Part shown: in pieces, positions 56,481 through 64,000 of the stretch
Layout of the letters: every line of letters begins with the position of its first letter
Position numbering within the stretch: position 1 is the stretch's first letter
Source of the DNA: Actinokineospora baliensis
Lineage (GTDB): Bacteria; Actinomycetota; Actinomycetes; Mycobacteriales; Pseudonocardiaceae
Direction: 5' to 3'
Assembly (NCBI RefSeq): GCF_016907695.1
Contig: NZ_JAFBCK010000001.1
Coordinates: 5,940,001 to 6,004,000, forward strand
DNA: 64,000 bases
Notes under the pieces: generated by a model
The model's database searches: none
Told to the model about the DNA's origin: nothing
What the model saw: only the letters and a program-made list of their open reading frames with translations
Translations under genes and position numbers: made by a program

Positions 56481-56867
56481 ATGGTGGCACCTGAGCGGGC
56501 AATGCGCGTCCTCGTCGTGGACGACGACGAGGACTTGGTCGACCTCATGGAGATGTGTCTGACCACCTATCAAGGCTGGGACGTCCAAGCGGTCACCTCG
56601 GGCATCGAGGCCCTGGAGCGCTGCAGGATGGATGCCCCGGACGCCGTCCTGCTCGATGTGGACATGCCGGTCCTCGACGGCCCCGGCGTCCTCGCCGCGC
56701 TGCGCGCCGACCCCAGCACCTGTGCCGTACCGGTCGTGTTCGTGACCGGCGCGGCCGAGCCGGACCTCAACCAGCGGCTCTGCGCCCTGGGCGCCGCCGC
56801 GGTCCTGTCCAAGCCCTTCGACCCGCGCCGGATCGGCGCCGAGGTCGCGCTGATCCTCGGCTGGTAG
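56481..56867 (+). CDS. Single-domain response regulator
   Basis: 128 residues: a receiver domain only. Acidic triad VVDDDED near 12-18, phosphoacceptor Asp59 (AVLLDVDMPVLDG), Thr in VFVTGAAE and Lys in LSKPFDP. No output domain, so it probably relays phosphate or binds a partner. The start could be ATG 56481 or ATG 56502. The stop TAG abuts the stop of the convergent GAF kinase gene with no gap; that kinase is a plausible partner. Confidence 0.9.
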   Translation: MVAPERAMRVLVVDDDEDLVDLMEMCLTTYQGWDVQAVTSGIEALERCRMDAPDAVLLDVDMPVLDGPGVLAALRADPSTCAVPVVFVTGAAEPDLNQRLCALGAAAVLSKPFDPRRIGAEVALILGW

Positions 56868-58085
56868 TCACCACCAGGGCCGGTCTTCGTCCTCTGGCCC
56901 GTCCGCGGGCAACCGCACCTCGAACACGCTGCCGCCGCCGTCCGCGGGGAACGCCCGAATCGACCCGCCGTGCGCCTCCACGATCCCCCTGGTGATCGCC
57001 AGCCCCAGCCCAGCGCTGCCCGCCTGCCGCTGCTTGGGCACCTCGAACTGCACGAACGGCTCGAAGATCGCCTCGAGGTGCTCGGCGGGCACCCCCGGTC
57101 CCCGGTCTCGCACGGTCACCGTGGTCCAGTTGCCCCGGTGGTCGGCCGCCACCTCCACCTTCGTACCCGGCTCCGACACGCGCACCGCGTTGGCCAGCAG
57201 GTTGGTCAGCACCTGCACCAGGCGGTCGGCGTCGCCCCGCAGGTGCAGGGCGGGGCAGGTGACGGCGATCGGGACCTTCCCCGTGCGGCTGGCGTGGTCC
57301 ACCGAGTGCACCGCCTGGTCGACCACCTCGGCCAGCGACACCGCGGCGAAGCTCAACCGCAGGTCGCCGCGGCGCATCCGGTGCAGGTCGAGGACATCGG
57401 TGGACATCCGGACCAGGCGGTCGGCGTTGCGGGCGGCCATGGTCACGAGCCTGCGGTGCGGTGGCGCGAGGTCGCCGAAGTCGCCGGAGAGGGCCAGCTC
57501 CAGGGAGCCGCGGATGGAGGTCAGCGGGGTGCGCAGCTCGTGGCTGAGCACCGAGACGAAGTCGGTGCGGGCGCGGACGGCCTCGTGCTCCCACTGGGAG
57601 GCCTGCACGACCGCGCACTCCAGTTCCACCCAGGCCGCGAGGTCGCGCAGGAGCTCGCGCTCGGCGTCGTCGAGCCTGCGGGGCGCCATGTCGACCACGC
57701 ACAGCGTGCCGACCAGGTGGCCGGAGGGCCCGGCGATGGGCTGACCGGCGTAGAAGCGGATGTGCGGGTCGCCGACGACGTGCGGGTTGTCGGCGAAGCG
57801 CGGGTCAGCGGTGGCGTCCGGGATCTCCATCATGGTCGGCTCGGTGATGGCGTGCGAGCAGAAGGAGACGCTGCGGTGGGTCTGCTCGGCGTCGAGGCCC
57901 ACGCAGGACTTGAACCACTGGCGGTCCACGTCGACCAGGCTGACCAGGGCGATCGGCACGCCGAGCAGGCGCTGGGTGAGCCGGGTGATCCGGTCGAAGC
58001 GCTCCTCGCGCGGGGTGTCGAGCAGGCGCAGCGCCTTGACCGCGGCCAGCCGCTGGATCTCGGAGTCCCACCCGGCACCGGACAC
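56868..58085 (-). CDS. GAF-domain sensor histidine kinase
   Basis: 405 residues from the GTG at 58085, which has an AGGGGAGGGGG tract five bases upstream. The N-terminal GAF domain (about 30-160) has FDRITRLTQRLLGVPIALVS, FCSHAITEP and GHLVGTLCVVD. A HisKA with VSVLSHELRTPLTS, HATPase N-box LTNLLANAVRVSE, G1 VRDRGPGVP and G2 AGSAGLGLAITRG follow. No membrane segment, so cytoplasmic. It converges stop-to-stop with the single-domain response regulator gene. Confidence 0.92.
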   Translation of the reverse strand: MSGAGWDSEIQRLAAVKALRLLDTPREERFDRITRLTQRLLGVPIALVSLVDVDRQWFKSCVGLDAEQTHRSVSFCSHAITEPTMMEIPDATADPRFADNPHVVGDPHIRFYAGQPIAGPSGHLVGTLCVVDMAPRRLDDAERELLRDLAAWVELECAVVQASQWEHEAVRARTDFVSVLSHELRTPLTSIRGSLELALSGDFGDLAPPHRRLVTMAARNADRLVRMSTDVLDLHRMRRGDLRLSFAAVSLAEVVDQAVHSVDHASRTGKVPIAVTCPALHLRGDADRLVQVLTNLLANAVRVSEPGTKVEVAADHRGNWTTVTVRDRGPGVPAEHLEAIFEPFVQFEVPKQRQAGSAGLGLAITRGIVEAHGGSIRAFPADGGGSVFEVRLPADGPEDEDRPWW

Positions 58086-58271
58086 CCGGCCCCCTCCCCT
58101 CGCCACCGATCTCCCCACCGAGTATCGAGGCGCTGACCTGGCCGTTCACCCCCGGACCGGAGGTACGCCCGATCGAGTGACACCGGCGGGAAGCCGACCC
58201 GGCGATCTCGAACAGGCGAACGAGTGTTCTAATTCACCGGATTCACCAGGCGTCGTGAGAGGGAGTGGATC

Positions 58272-58691
58272 TTGTCCACCGAGACCGAGATCGAGCAGGC
58301 GGAGACCGTGGCGACCGACGAGTCGTCGACCCCCGCCGCAGCGCCCGAGCAGGTGGCCGTCGCGGAGCAACCCGCGAAGAAGCCGAGGGCGCCGCGCGCC
58401 CAGAGCACCGCGAAGAAGACCCGCACGGTGGAGTTGACCCTCACCGTCACCGGCACCGCCGAGGGCGAGTGGCAGGCCGAGCTCAGCCAGGCGGGCAAGC
58501 GCGTGCTGCAGGGCCTCAGCGTCCCCGCGGCCGCCGTGTCGCGGGCCGCCGCCGAACTGCACGAGGACATCTCCAAGGCCATCGAGACGGTGATCGACGC
58601 CGCGCGTGAGCAGCACCGCGCGCGGATGGAGGAGCTCGAGGCGGAGCTGTCCAAGGTCAAGGCAGCGCTGGCCGACCTGCAAGAGGGCTGA
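58272..58691 (+). CDS. DUF6319-like small acidic protein
   Basis: 139 residues. The TTG start has AGGGAG six bases upstream. A disordered acidic/Ala/Pro N-terminus (about 1-50) precedes a basic stretch (KKPRAPRAQSTAKKTRTVE). A beta-type region (VELTLTVTGTAEGEWQAELS) and a long C-terminal coiled coil (EQHRARMEELEAELSKVKAA) follow. The pattern is like conserved actinobacterial DUF6319 proteins; function is unknown. It ends before a strong bidirectional hairpin. Confidence 0.75.
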   Translation: MSTETEIEQAETVATDESSTPAAAPEQVAVAEQPAKKPRAPRAQSTAKKTRTVELTLTVTGTAEGEWQAELSQAGKRVLQGLSVPAAAVSRAAAELHEDISKAIETVIDAAREQHRARMEELEAELSKVKAALADLQEG

Positions 58692-58704
58692 GTCCGATCA
58701 CGAG

Positions 58705-58736
58705 GAGGGCCGTCCACCCGAGGGTGGGCGGCCCTC
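58705..58736. terminator. Bidirectional terminator between convergent genes
   Basis: Arms GAGGGCCGTCCACCC and GGGTGGGCGGCCCTC form a 15-bp stem with one mismatch and a two-base loop, followed by TTGCC. It separates the DUF6319-like gene from the convergent enoyl-CoA hydratase gene. Confidence 0.85.
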
Positions 58737-58743
58737 TTGCCGT

Positions 58744-59517
58744 CTACCGGCCCGTGAACTTGGCCCGTCCAGCGCCCTCGGCGAGGAACGAGCGGACACC
58801 TTCGCGCAGGTCGTCGGTGTCGAAGAAGGCTGAGGCGATCGCAGTGGTGTTGGCGTTCGCTTCAGGGAGCCCGCCGGTCTCGTAGTGGCGCAGGATCTGC
58901 TTGGTGGCCGCGTGTGCACAGGTCGGCCCCTCGGCGAGCAGCGTCGTGTACGAGAGCGCGGCCTCCTCGAACTCCTCTTCGGGGAAGACCTCGTTGACGA
59001 CGTTCCAGGCGTTCAAGGTCTCGGCGTCGTACTTGTCGCCGGTGAGCACCATCTCCTTGGCCCTGGCGACGCCCGCGCGAGCGGCGAGCCGCTGGGTGCC
59101 GCCCATCGTCGGGGTCACGCCGATGACGCTCTCCACCAGGCCGAACCGGGCGTGCTGCACGGCCAACAGCAGGTCGCACGCCAACGCCACCTCGAACGCC
59201 CAGGTCAGGCAGAGCCCGTGGGCGGCGAACACGGTCGGGCAGTCGAGCGCGGCGATGCGCTCGGGAAGCTCCCGCATCACGTCGAACAGCGCCTTCGCCT
59301 CGTCCGCCGAACGCTGCGCCGCGAACAGGGCCACGTCGACGCCCCCGCTGACGATCTCGCCGGTCGCCCGGATGAGCACCGCTCGCGGCGGGTTCGCCTC
59401 GATGTCGTCGAGCGCGGCGGCGAACCCCTCGTGCAGCGCGACGGTGTAGAGGTTCAACGGCGGGTCGTCGACCGTGAGCACCGCGACCGCACCGACCCGC
59501 TCCAACACCACACCCAC
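58744..59517 (-). CDS. Enoyl-CoA hydratase/isomerase family protein
   Basis: 257 residues. Crotonase fold: VAVLTVDDPPLNLYTVALHE, RAVLIRATGEIVSGGVDVAL (oxyanion and CoA loop), HGLCLTWAFEVALACDLLLA, and FGLVESVIGVTPTMGGTQRL. The glutamate position in the second loop (LVESVIG) is kept. It likely hydrates or isomerises a fatty or branched acyl-CoA; the substrate is unknown. The GTG start at 59517 gives the standard N-terminus. Confidence 0.9.
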   Translation of the reverse strand: MGVVLERVGAVAVLTVDDPPLNLYTVALHEGFAAALDDIEANPPRAVLIRATGEIVSGGVDVALFAAQRSADEAKALFDVMRELPERIAALDCPTVFAAHGLCLTWAFEVALACDLLLAVQHARFGLVESVIGVTPTMGGTQRLAARAGVARAKEMVLTGDKYDAETLNAWNVVNEVFPEEEFEEAALSYTTLLAEGPTCAHAATKQILRHYETGGLPEANANTTAIASAFFDTDDLREGVRSFLAEGAGRAKFTGR

Positions 59518-59656
59518 GGCGTTCCTCCTCGTGTCCGACCTGGCTCATGGCTATCACGCCGACCACCGGCCCGCCGATCACGCGGCTGCTCGGACCGGGT
59601 CGCCGGGGTGTCGGTGCGCGCTTCTACAGTGGTGGCTCACCGAGGTGGGGATGGGC

Positions 59657-61117
59657 ATGACGGCGACTCAGGACGCGACGACGCGGGACGGCCTTGGCGA
59701 CGGGATCGACCCGGCGCGGCTGCGCGAGTGCCTGGCCGTGCTCGCCGAGGTCGAGTTACTGCCGCCGGAGCACCCGGACGCGGTCGCGGTGCGGCGGGCC
59801 ACGGCGGGGGTGTTCAAGGAGGTCCGCAGGCGGCGCAAGGCGGAGCGGCGCGCGGCGGTCACCGAGGCGGACCGGGCGGTCACCGCGGCGACCGCGACCG
59901 GCGCGCCGAACCGGATCGACGACGAGACCCAGGGCATCCCGCTGGTGTCGAGCACCCCGGGCGCCTCGGCGGGCACCCTCCTGCGCGCCCGTTCCTGCTA
60001 CACCTGCAAGCAGCGCTACCACCAGGTCGACGCGTTCTACCACCAGCTGTGCCCGAGCTGCGCGGAGCTCAACCGGGACAAGCGCGACGCGCGCACCGAC
60101 CTCACCGGCCGCACCGCGCTGCTCACCGGCGGCCGCGCCAAGATCGGCATGTACATCGCGCTGCGGCTGCTGCGCGACGGCGCGCACACCACGATCACCA
60201 CCCGGTTCCCGCGCGACGCGGTCCGCCGCTTCGCCGCGATGCCCGACGCCGGGGACTGGCTGCACCGGCTGCGCGTGGTCGGCATCGACCTGCGCGACCC
60301 GGCGCAGGTCGTCGAACTGGCCGACGCGGTGGCCGCGCGCGGGCCGCTGGACATCCTGATCAACAACGCCGCGCAGACCGTGCGCCGCTCCCCCGGGTCC
60401 TACGCGCCGCTGGCGGCCGCCGAGTCCGACCCGCTGCCCGCGGGCGCGCTGCCCGAGATGATCACGCTGGGTGATTCCGGCGCGGCGCACCCGGCCGCGC
60501 TGATCGGCGGCGAGCACACCCCGCACGAGGTGCACCCGCTGACCGCGCTGGCGCTGACGGCGGGGTCGGCGACCCCGGAGCGGATCGCCGCGAACACCGC
60601 CATCGACGCTGGCGGACTGGTGCCGGACCTGCATGCGGTGAACAGCTGGACGCAGCGCGTGCACGAGGTCGACCCGCTGGAGCTGCTCGAGGTGCAGCTG
60701 TGCAACCAGACGGCGCCGTTCATCCTGGTGAGCAGACTGCGCCCGGCGATGGCCGCCGCGGCGGCGCGGCGCAAGTACGTGGTCAACGTCTCGGCGATGG
60801 AGGGCCAGTTCAGCCGGGCGTACAAGGGACCGGGGCACCCGCACACGAACATGGCGAAGGCGGCGCTGAACATGCTGACCCGCACCAGTTCGGTGGAGAT
60901 GCTCACCGACGGGATCCTGATGACCGCTGTGGACACCGGGTGGATCACCGACGAACGTCCACACCCGACCAAAATCCGGTTGGCCGACGAGGGTTTCCAC
61001 GCGCCACTGGACTTGGTGGACGGTGCGGCCCGGGTGTACGACCCGATCGTGCGCGGCGAGGCGGGCGAGGACATCCACGGCTGCTTCTTGAAGGACTACG
61101 CGCCCGCGCCCTGGTGA
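59657..61117 (+). CDS. SDR-like oxidoreductase fused to a zinc ribbon, atypical active site
   Basis: 486 residues from the ATG at 59657. An N-terminal helical region (about 1-110) precedes a CYTC...CPSC zinc ribbon around 116-138 (SCYTCKQRYHQVDAFYHQLC, PSCAEL). The Rossmann domain starts at DLTGRTALLTGGRAKIGMYI; the usual TGxxxGxG loop is TGGRAKIG, and the LDILINNAAQTVR motif is intact. The catalytic Tyr-x-x-x-Lys site reads Thr-Asn-Met-Ala-Lys (HTNMAKAALN), so the Tyr is absent. Its role is unknown. The stop codon lies in the first unit of a 14-bp tandem repeat. Confidence 0.85.
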   Translation: MTATQDATTRDGLGDGIDPARLRECLAVLAEVELLPPEHPDAVAVRRATAGVFKEVRRRRKAERRAAVTEADRAVTAATATGAPNRIDDETQGIPLVSSTPGASAGTLLRARSCYTCKQRYHQVDAFYHQLCPSCAELNRDKRDARTDLTGRTALLTGGRAKIGMYIALRLLRDGAHTTITTRFPRDAVRRFAAMPDAGDWLHRLRVVGIDLRDPAQVVELADAVAARGPLDILINNAAQTVRRSPGSYAPLAAAESDPLPAGALPEMITLGDSGAAHPAALIGGEHTPHEVHPLTALALTAGSATPERIAANTAIDAGGLVPDLHAVNSWTQRVHEVDPLELLEVQLCNQTAPFILVSRLRPAMAAAAARRKYVVNVSAMEGQFSRAYKGPGHPHTNMAKAALNMLTRTSSVEMLTDGILMTAVDTGWITDERPHPTKIRLADEGFHAPLDLVDGAARVYDPIVRGEAGEDIHGCFLKDYAPAPW

Positions 61118-61173
61118 TCGCGCCTTGGTGATCGCGCCTTGGTGATCGCGCCTTGGTGATCGCGCCTTGGTGA
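61112..61173. repeat. 14-bp tandem repeat over the SDR stop codon
   Basis: TGGTGATCGCGCCT is repeated exactly four times (61112, 61126, 61140, 61154), plus a partial TGGTGA. The first copy provides the Trp codon and TGA stop of the SDR gene. Because 14 is not a multiple of 3, successive copies place TGA in all three frames. Confidence 0.95.
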
Positions 61174-61253
61174 GGTGTCGCAACCTCCCTTGCGCCAACG
61201 CGTCTTTGTCGATGTAAGACGGAGAGAACGCGATCGGAACAGGGGTGGGGACG

Positions 61254-61835
61254 ATGAAGGCAGTGGGCGGTTTGGTTTTAGGCGCGGCGTTGGCTTTCGG
61301 CGCTGTGGGGTGCACCACGGTCCAGGCGGCCGATGCGGCCAACCAGCCCACCCTGGGCACGACGACCCAGGCCAAGCCGACCGACGACTCGTCGTCGACC
61401 CCCGAGTCCGAGGCGTCGTCGGCCACCCGCAAGGTGCCCACGACCGGCAAGGCCACCACGACCACGACCACCCCGCACCGGGTCACCACGACGACGTCCC
61501 GACCGGTCGCCACCGCGGCGAAGATCGTCAGCTTCACGGTGGTCAGCAAGCCCGCGTGCCCGGTGCTGGCCAAACCGGGCGCTCCGTTCTCCTCCCCCGG
61601 CGCGCCGGTGGTCATCGCCTGGAAGATCACCGGTGCCGAGGGCGCCGCGATCTCGGTCGACAGCCCCACCATGTACGGCTCCTACGGCACCGACTACGCG
61701 GCGTCGGGCCAACTGGAGCTGTCGTTCCCGTGCGACACCACGCCCGGCAAGACCACGCACACCTACACCGTGTGGCCCAAGGGCCTGAAGTCGGTCTCGC
61801 AGTCGCTGACCGTCACCGCCACCAACAACACATGA
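61254..61835 (+). CDS. Putative lipoprotein with Ser/Thr-rich linker
   Basis: 193 residues from the ATG at 61254 (GGGGTGGGG upstream). Signal sequence VGGLVLGAALAFGAVGC with the lipobox Cys at about residue 20. A Thr/Ser-rich linker (about 35-85) is followed by a small domain with two Cys (KPACPVLA, FPCDTTPG) that could form a disulfide. The domain is beta-rich, Ig-like in feel (VVIAWKITGAEG, LELSFPCDT). No family recognised. It overlaps the next gene by 4 bp (ATGA). Confidence 0.8.
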   Translation: MKAVGGLVLGAALAFGAVGCTTVQAADAANQPTLGTTTQAKPTDDSSSTPESEASSATRKVPTTGKATTTTTTPHRVTTTTSRPVATAAKIVSFTVVSKPACPVLAKPGAPFSSPGAPVVIAWKITGAEGAAISVDSPTMYGSYGTDYAASGQLELSFPCDTTPGKTTHTYTVWPKGLKSVSQSLTVTATNNT

Positions 61836-62200
61836 GCACCGTCTACAGTGGACCCAAATCCGCACGGGTGAACCGCGGTGGAACGGGTACTTCACGGGCA
61901 AGGACTACCGAGAGGCCCGTGGTCACCGTGCGCAAGTACTTCCTGGAAGCCTTCCTCGCCGCCGCGGGCGCCACCGCCTGCGCCGCCCTCGCCATCCACT
62001 CCGCCTCGACCACCTGGTCGGTCATCGCCATGCTGCTGGGCGGGGTCGCCATCGCCGCGTTCGCCGCGAGCCTGCGCCCCCGCATCCCCCCGGCCACCGT
62101 GCCCAAGCGCCGCCGGGGCCCCCGCAAACTGGGCACCCGCCACCTGTTCACCAGCAGCCCCACCACCAGCGTCACCCCGGCCCCGCGCCCCCCGCACTGA
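61832..62200 (+). CDS. Small two-helix membrane protein
   Basis: 122 residues from the ATG at 61832, overlapping the lipoprotein stop. The GTG at 61919, with GAGAGG just upstream, is a strong alternative giving about 93 residues. Two membrane helices (YFLEAFLAAAGATACAALAI; WSVIAMLLGGVAIAAFAASL) form a hairpin, followed by a basic, Pro/Thr-rich tail (KRRRGPRKLG). Coupling to the lipoprotein suggests a joint envelope role. No family recognised. Confidence 0.65.
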   Translation: MSTVYSGPKSARVNRGGTGTSRARTTERPVVTVRKYFLEAFLAAAGATACAALAIHSASTTWSVIAMLLGGVAIAAFAASLRPRIPPATVPKRRRGPRKLGTRHLFTSSPTTSVTPAPRPPH

Positions 62201-62240
62201 CCCCCGCCCCCGCTTCGGAGACCCTCCCCGCGCACTCCCT

Positions 62241-62400
62241 CCCCCACCACACCTCTGGGGGGCGTCCCCGGTGCCAGTCTATCCGGGCTGGCACCGGCGA
62301 AGGGGTCAGGAGAGAACCTGTGGATGACCAGCAGGGTTGTGGACAACCGCGACCAGGAGAATGGGCCCGGCAGGGACAAGTTCACCCTGGTGGGCGGCCG
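62241..62400 (+). repeat. Hairpin + TTGTGGAC element, copy 2
   Basis: Begins CCCCCACC and CTCTGGGGGGCGTCCC. A hairpin follows, GGTGCCAG (62270-62277) with CTGGCACC (62288-62295) around TCTATCCGGG. Downstream are CTGTGGATG (62318) and TTGTGGACAA (62337), exactly 19 bp apart, the period of the 4-kb array. The latter contains a perfect TTGTCCACA DnaA box on the minus strand. Similarity to the copy at 62634 continues to about 62400 (GCGACCAG, AAGTTCACC). Confidence 0.85.
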
Positions 62401-62633
62401 TGCCAAGCTGGCCAGAGAATGCTGTCGCGAGTGATCTCACTGCGGCCCGGAGCCCCAGCCAGTCAAGCGGCCTCGACCCGATCGACGGGTGCGCAACGCG
62501 ATTCCCCGTCGACCGTCTCCCCAGGGACGTCCTCTCCGCCCTGTTCAAGAAGTGATCGGGGCGCCCTAGCGAGCAGGCGGCCGGCCTGAACGGCGCGACA
62601 CCACCACATCGAGATCTACCCAGCGCATCTCAA

Positions 62634-62790
62634 CCCCCACCGCACCTCTGGGGGGACGTCCCCGGTGCCAGTGTATCCGGACTGGCACCCGCGAAAGGGG
62701 GAGGCGAGAAGCTGTGGATGGCCAGCGGGGTTGTGGACAAGGGCGACCAGAGAGAACGAGGCCAGCGCGGGAAAGTTCACCACATTGGTC
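62634..62790 (+). repeat. Hairpin + TTGTGGAC element, copy 3
   Basis: Direct repeat of the 62241 element about 393 bp away. CTCTGGGGGGACGTCCC is followed by the hairpin GGTGCCAG (62664-62671) with CTGGCACC (62682-62689) around TGTATCCGGA. CTGTGGATG (62712) and TTGTGGACAA (62731) follow at 19-bp spacing, then GGGCGACCAG and AAAGTTCACC. No supported gene lies between the copies or in the rest of the 62201-63055 gap. Confidence 0.85.
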
Positions 62791-63055
62791 ACCAAGCAGG
62801 CGGGCAGGCCGCGCGGGAGGACTCGGCCGATCGGTGTGGCCGTGGGGCGTCGATTCGGCTGGGCCAGCAGGCCGCCACGCCCGAGCGTTCACCGGTCGGC
62901 GTTGGACTCCACGTTCGACCCCGCGGCACCGTTGGATGCTCAAACGGAACAGGGACGGAACAGAACGGACGTGCTGCACGCGTCCGACAACTCGTTGATC
63001 AACGCTTTCCGGTGACCAGCGAGAACCCTGCCAACCTGACCTTCGCAGGGCATCG

Positions 63056-63499
63056 CTAGCGGGGCAGCTTCACCACGGTCACGAAGAACTCGTCGATTTT
63101 GCGGATGATCTCGATGAAGCGGTCGAAGTCGACCGGTTTGGTGACGTAGGCGTTGGCGTGGAGTTGGTAGCTGCGCAGGATGTCCTCCTCCGCCTCCGAG
63201 GTGGTCAGCACGACGACCGGGATCATGCGGAGTTCGGCGTCGGCCTTGATCTCGGCGAGGACCTGCCTGCCGTCGAAGCGGGGGAGGTTGAGGTCGAGCA
63301 GGATCAGGTCGGGGCGGGGGGCGTCGGTGTACTGGCCCTCGCGGCGCAGGAAGCTGACGGCCTGTTCGCCGTCGCGGACCACGTGCAGCTGGTTGCGGAT
63401 CTTGTAGTGCTCGAACGCCTCCCGGGTCATCAGCACGTCGCCGTCGTCGTCCTCGACCAGCAGGACGTCGATGACCTTGATGTCGGTGGAGTCGTTCAT
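63056..63499 (-). CDS. Rcp1-like single-domain response regulator
   Basis: 147 residues from the ATG at 63499. Receiver domain only: VEDDDGDVLMTREAF, Asp69 phosphoacceptor in DLILLDLNLPRFDG, Thr in VVVLTTSEAEEDI and Lys in YVTKPVDFDR. The spacing and the LPRFDGRQVLAEIK helix match the Rcp1/phytochrome-partner class. The ATG overlaps the stop of the upstream kinase gene (ATGA), so it is the cognate relay. Confidence 0.93.
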   Translation of the reverse strand: MNDSTDIKVIDVLLVEDDDGDVLMTREAFEHYKIRNQLHVVRDGEQAVSFLRREGQYTDAPRPDLILLDLNLPRFDGRQVLAEIKADAELRMIPVVVLTTSEAEEDILRSYQLHANAYVTKPVDFDRFIEIIRKIDEFFVTVVKLPR

Positions 63500-64000
63500 G
63501 GGTGCGCCTTCTCCGAGGGGGTTTCGTCGAGGGTACCGACCGCGCCGGTGGCGGTGTCGGCGACCGGGAGGGTGAACCGGAACCGGGTGCCCGGCCCGGT
63601 GGACGGCTCGATCCAGATCCGGCCGCCGTGGTATTCGATGATCTTGCGGCACAGCGCGAGGCCGATGCCGGTCCCGGGGTAGGCGTCCTTGCCGTGCAGC
63701 CGCTGGAAGATCACGAAGACCCGTTCGGCGAACTCCGGCTCGATGCCGATCCCGTTGTCGCGCACCGAGAACAGCCACTGCTCGCCGTCGCGCTCGGCGT
63801 CGAGGTGGACCACGGGGGCGTCCTCGCCGCGGAACTTGATGGCGTTGCCGATCAGGTTCTGGAACACCGCGGTCAGCAGCGGCGCCTCGCCCAGGACGGT
63901 CGGCAGCTCGCCGACCTCGACGACCGCGTCCGCGTCGATGATCGCCTCGCCGAGGTTGGCGGTGGCCTGGTCGACGAGCTCGCCGCAGTCGAGCGGGACC
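63496..64000 (-). CDS. Sensor histidine kinase (5' part outside window)
   Basis: The C-terminal ~167 residues are present; the start lies beyond the window. HATPase domain: VFQNLIGNAIKF (N-box), VRDNGIGIE (G1), FVIFQRLHGKDAYPG and GTGIGLALCRKIIEYHGG (G2). The sequence is typical of phytochrome- and PAS-type kinases (IFQRLHGKDAYPGTGIGLAL). Coupled by a 4-bp overlap to the Rcp1-like response regulator gene. Confidence 0.93.
   Translation of the reverse strand, partial: VPLDCGELVDQATANLGEAIIDADAVVEVGELPTVLGEAPLLTAVFQNLIGNAIKFRGEDAPVVHLDAERDGEQWLFSVRDNGIGIEPEFAERVFVIFQRLHGKDAYPGTGIGLALCRKIIEYHGGRIWIEPSTGPGTRFRFTLPVADTATGAVGTLDETPSEKAHP

Noticed and set aside
62201..63055. Several 80-140 codon frames in the last intergenic gap
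   Set aside because: They overlap the repeat elements, have no recognisable domains, and read as composition-driven frames.

Overview
This is a GC-rich chromosomal window from an actinomycete, most likely of the order Pseudonocardiales. The evidence is GTG-rich starts, 4-bp GTGA/ATGA gene couplings, a complete Pup-proteasome locus and mshC (mycothiol synthesis). The order of core genes (5'-3' exonuclease, helY, tatC/tatA, pafC/pafB/pafA, prcA/prcB/pup/dop, mpa, trmI, RecB-like nuclease, hisE, PAC2, mshC) parallels the known Mycobacterium tuberculosis Rv2090-Rv2130c region. The family and genus assignment is inference.

Layout. 0-7.6 kb: DUF4429 protein, SGNH hydrolase, YkvA-like protein, an M24 peptidase/Lrp operon, a ~700-bp array of about 38 TTGTGGAC/T units, an ArsR/MFS operon with a candidate operator, and a FEN-type exonuclease. 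7.6-8.5 kb: decayed IS110-type transposase. 8.5-18 kb: Eis-like acetyltransferase, DUF4333 protein, helY, diacylglycerol-kinase-like protein, Tat translocase, PafC/PafB. 18-30 kb: Pup-proteasome system (pafA, prcA, prcB, pup, dop, mpa), interrupted by a PAP2-DGK fusion, a LysR regulator, a NUDIX hydrolase and a lipoprotein. 30-33 kb: three tandem P/Q/Y-rich single-pass membrane proteins. 33-37.3 kb: trmI, an M50 protease and a RecB-like nuclease, bracketed by three copies of a 143-bp palindromic element plus satellite-like repeats. 37.3-46.3 kb: hisE, HAD, PAC2, MFS, mshC, a subtilisin with a small partner, a class V aminotransferase, a voltage-sensor protein, and a MEDS/HATPase regulator. 46.3-49.3 kb: a lower-GC islet (flavoprotein, XRE regulator, broken gene) next to partial copies of the hrpA 3' end. 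49.4-64 kb: hrpA, two-component systems, a flavin oxidoreductase, enoyl-CoA hydratase, an unusual zinc-ribbon SDR, a lipoprotein, and a repeat-bearing intergenic region before an Rcp1-like response regulator and the end of its kinase.

How the genes work together. PafA attaches Pup to target proteins, Mpa unfolds them into the PrcAB core, and Dop removes Pup. PafB and PafC are the paired WYL regulators of the DNA-damage response. TatA/TatC form an export system. The window's most unusual content is repetitive non-coding DNA. It holds a long TTGTGGAY array, related two-unit copies attached to a hairpin element at 62.3 and 62.7 kb (a decayed copy lies at 8.4 kb), and the 143-bp palindromes whose arms change together between copies.
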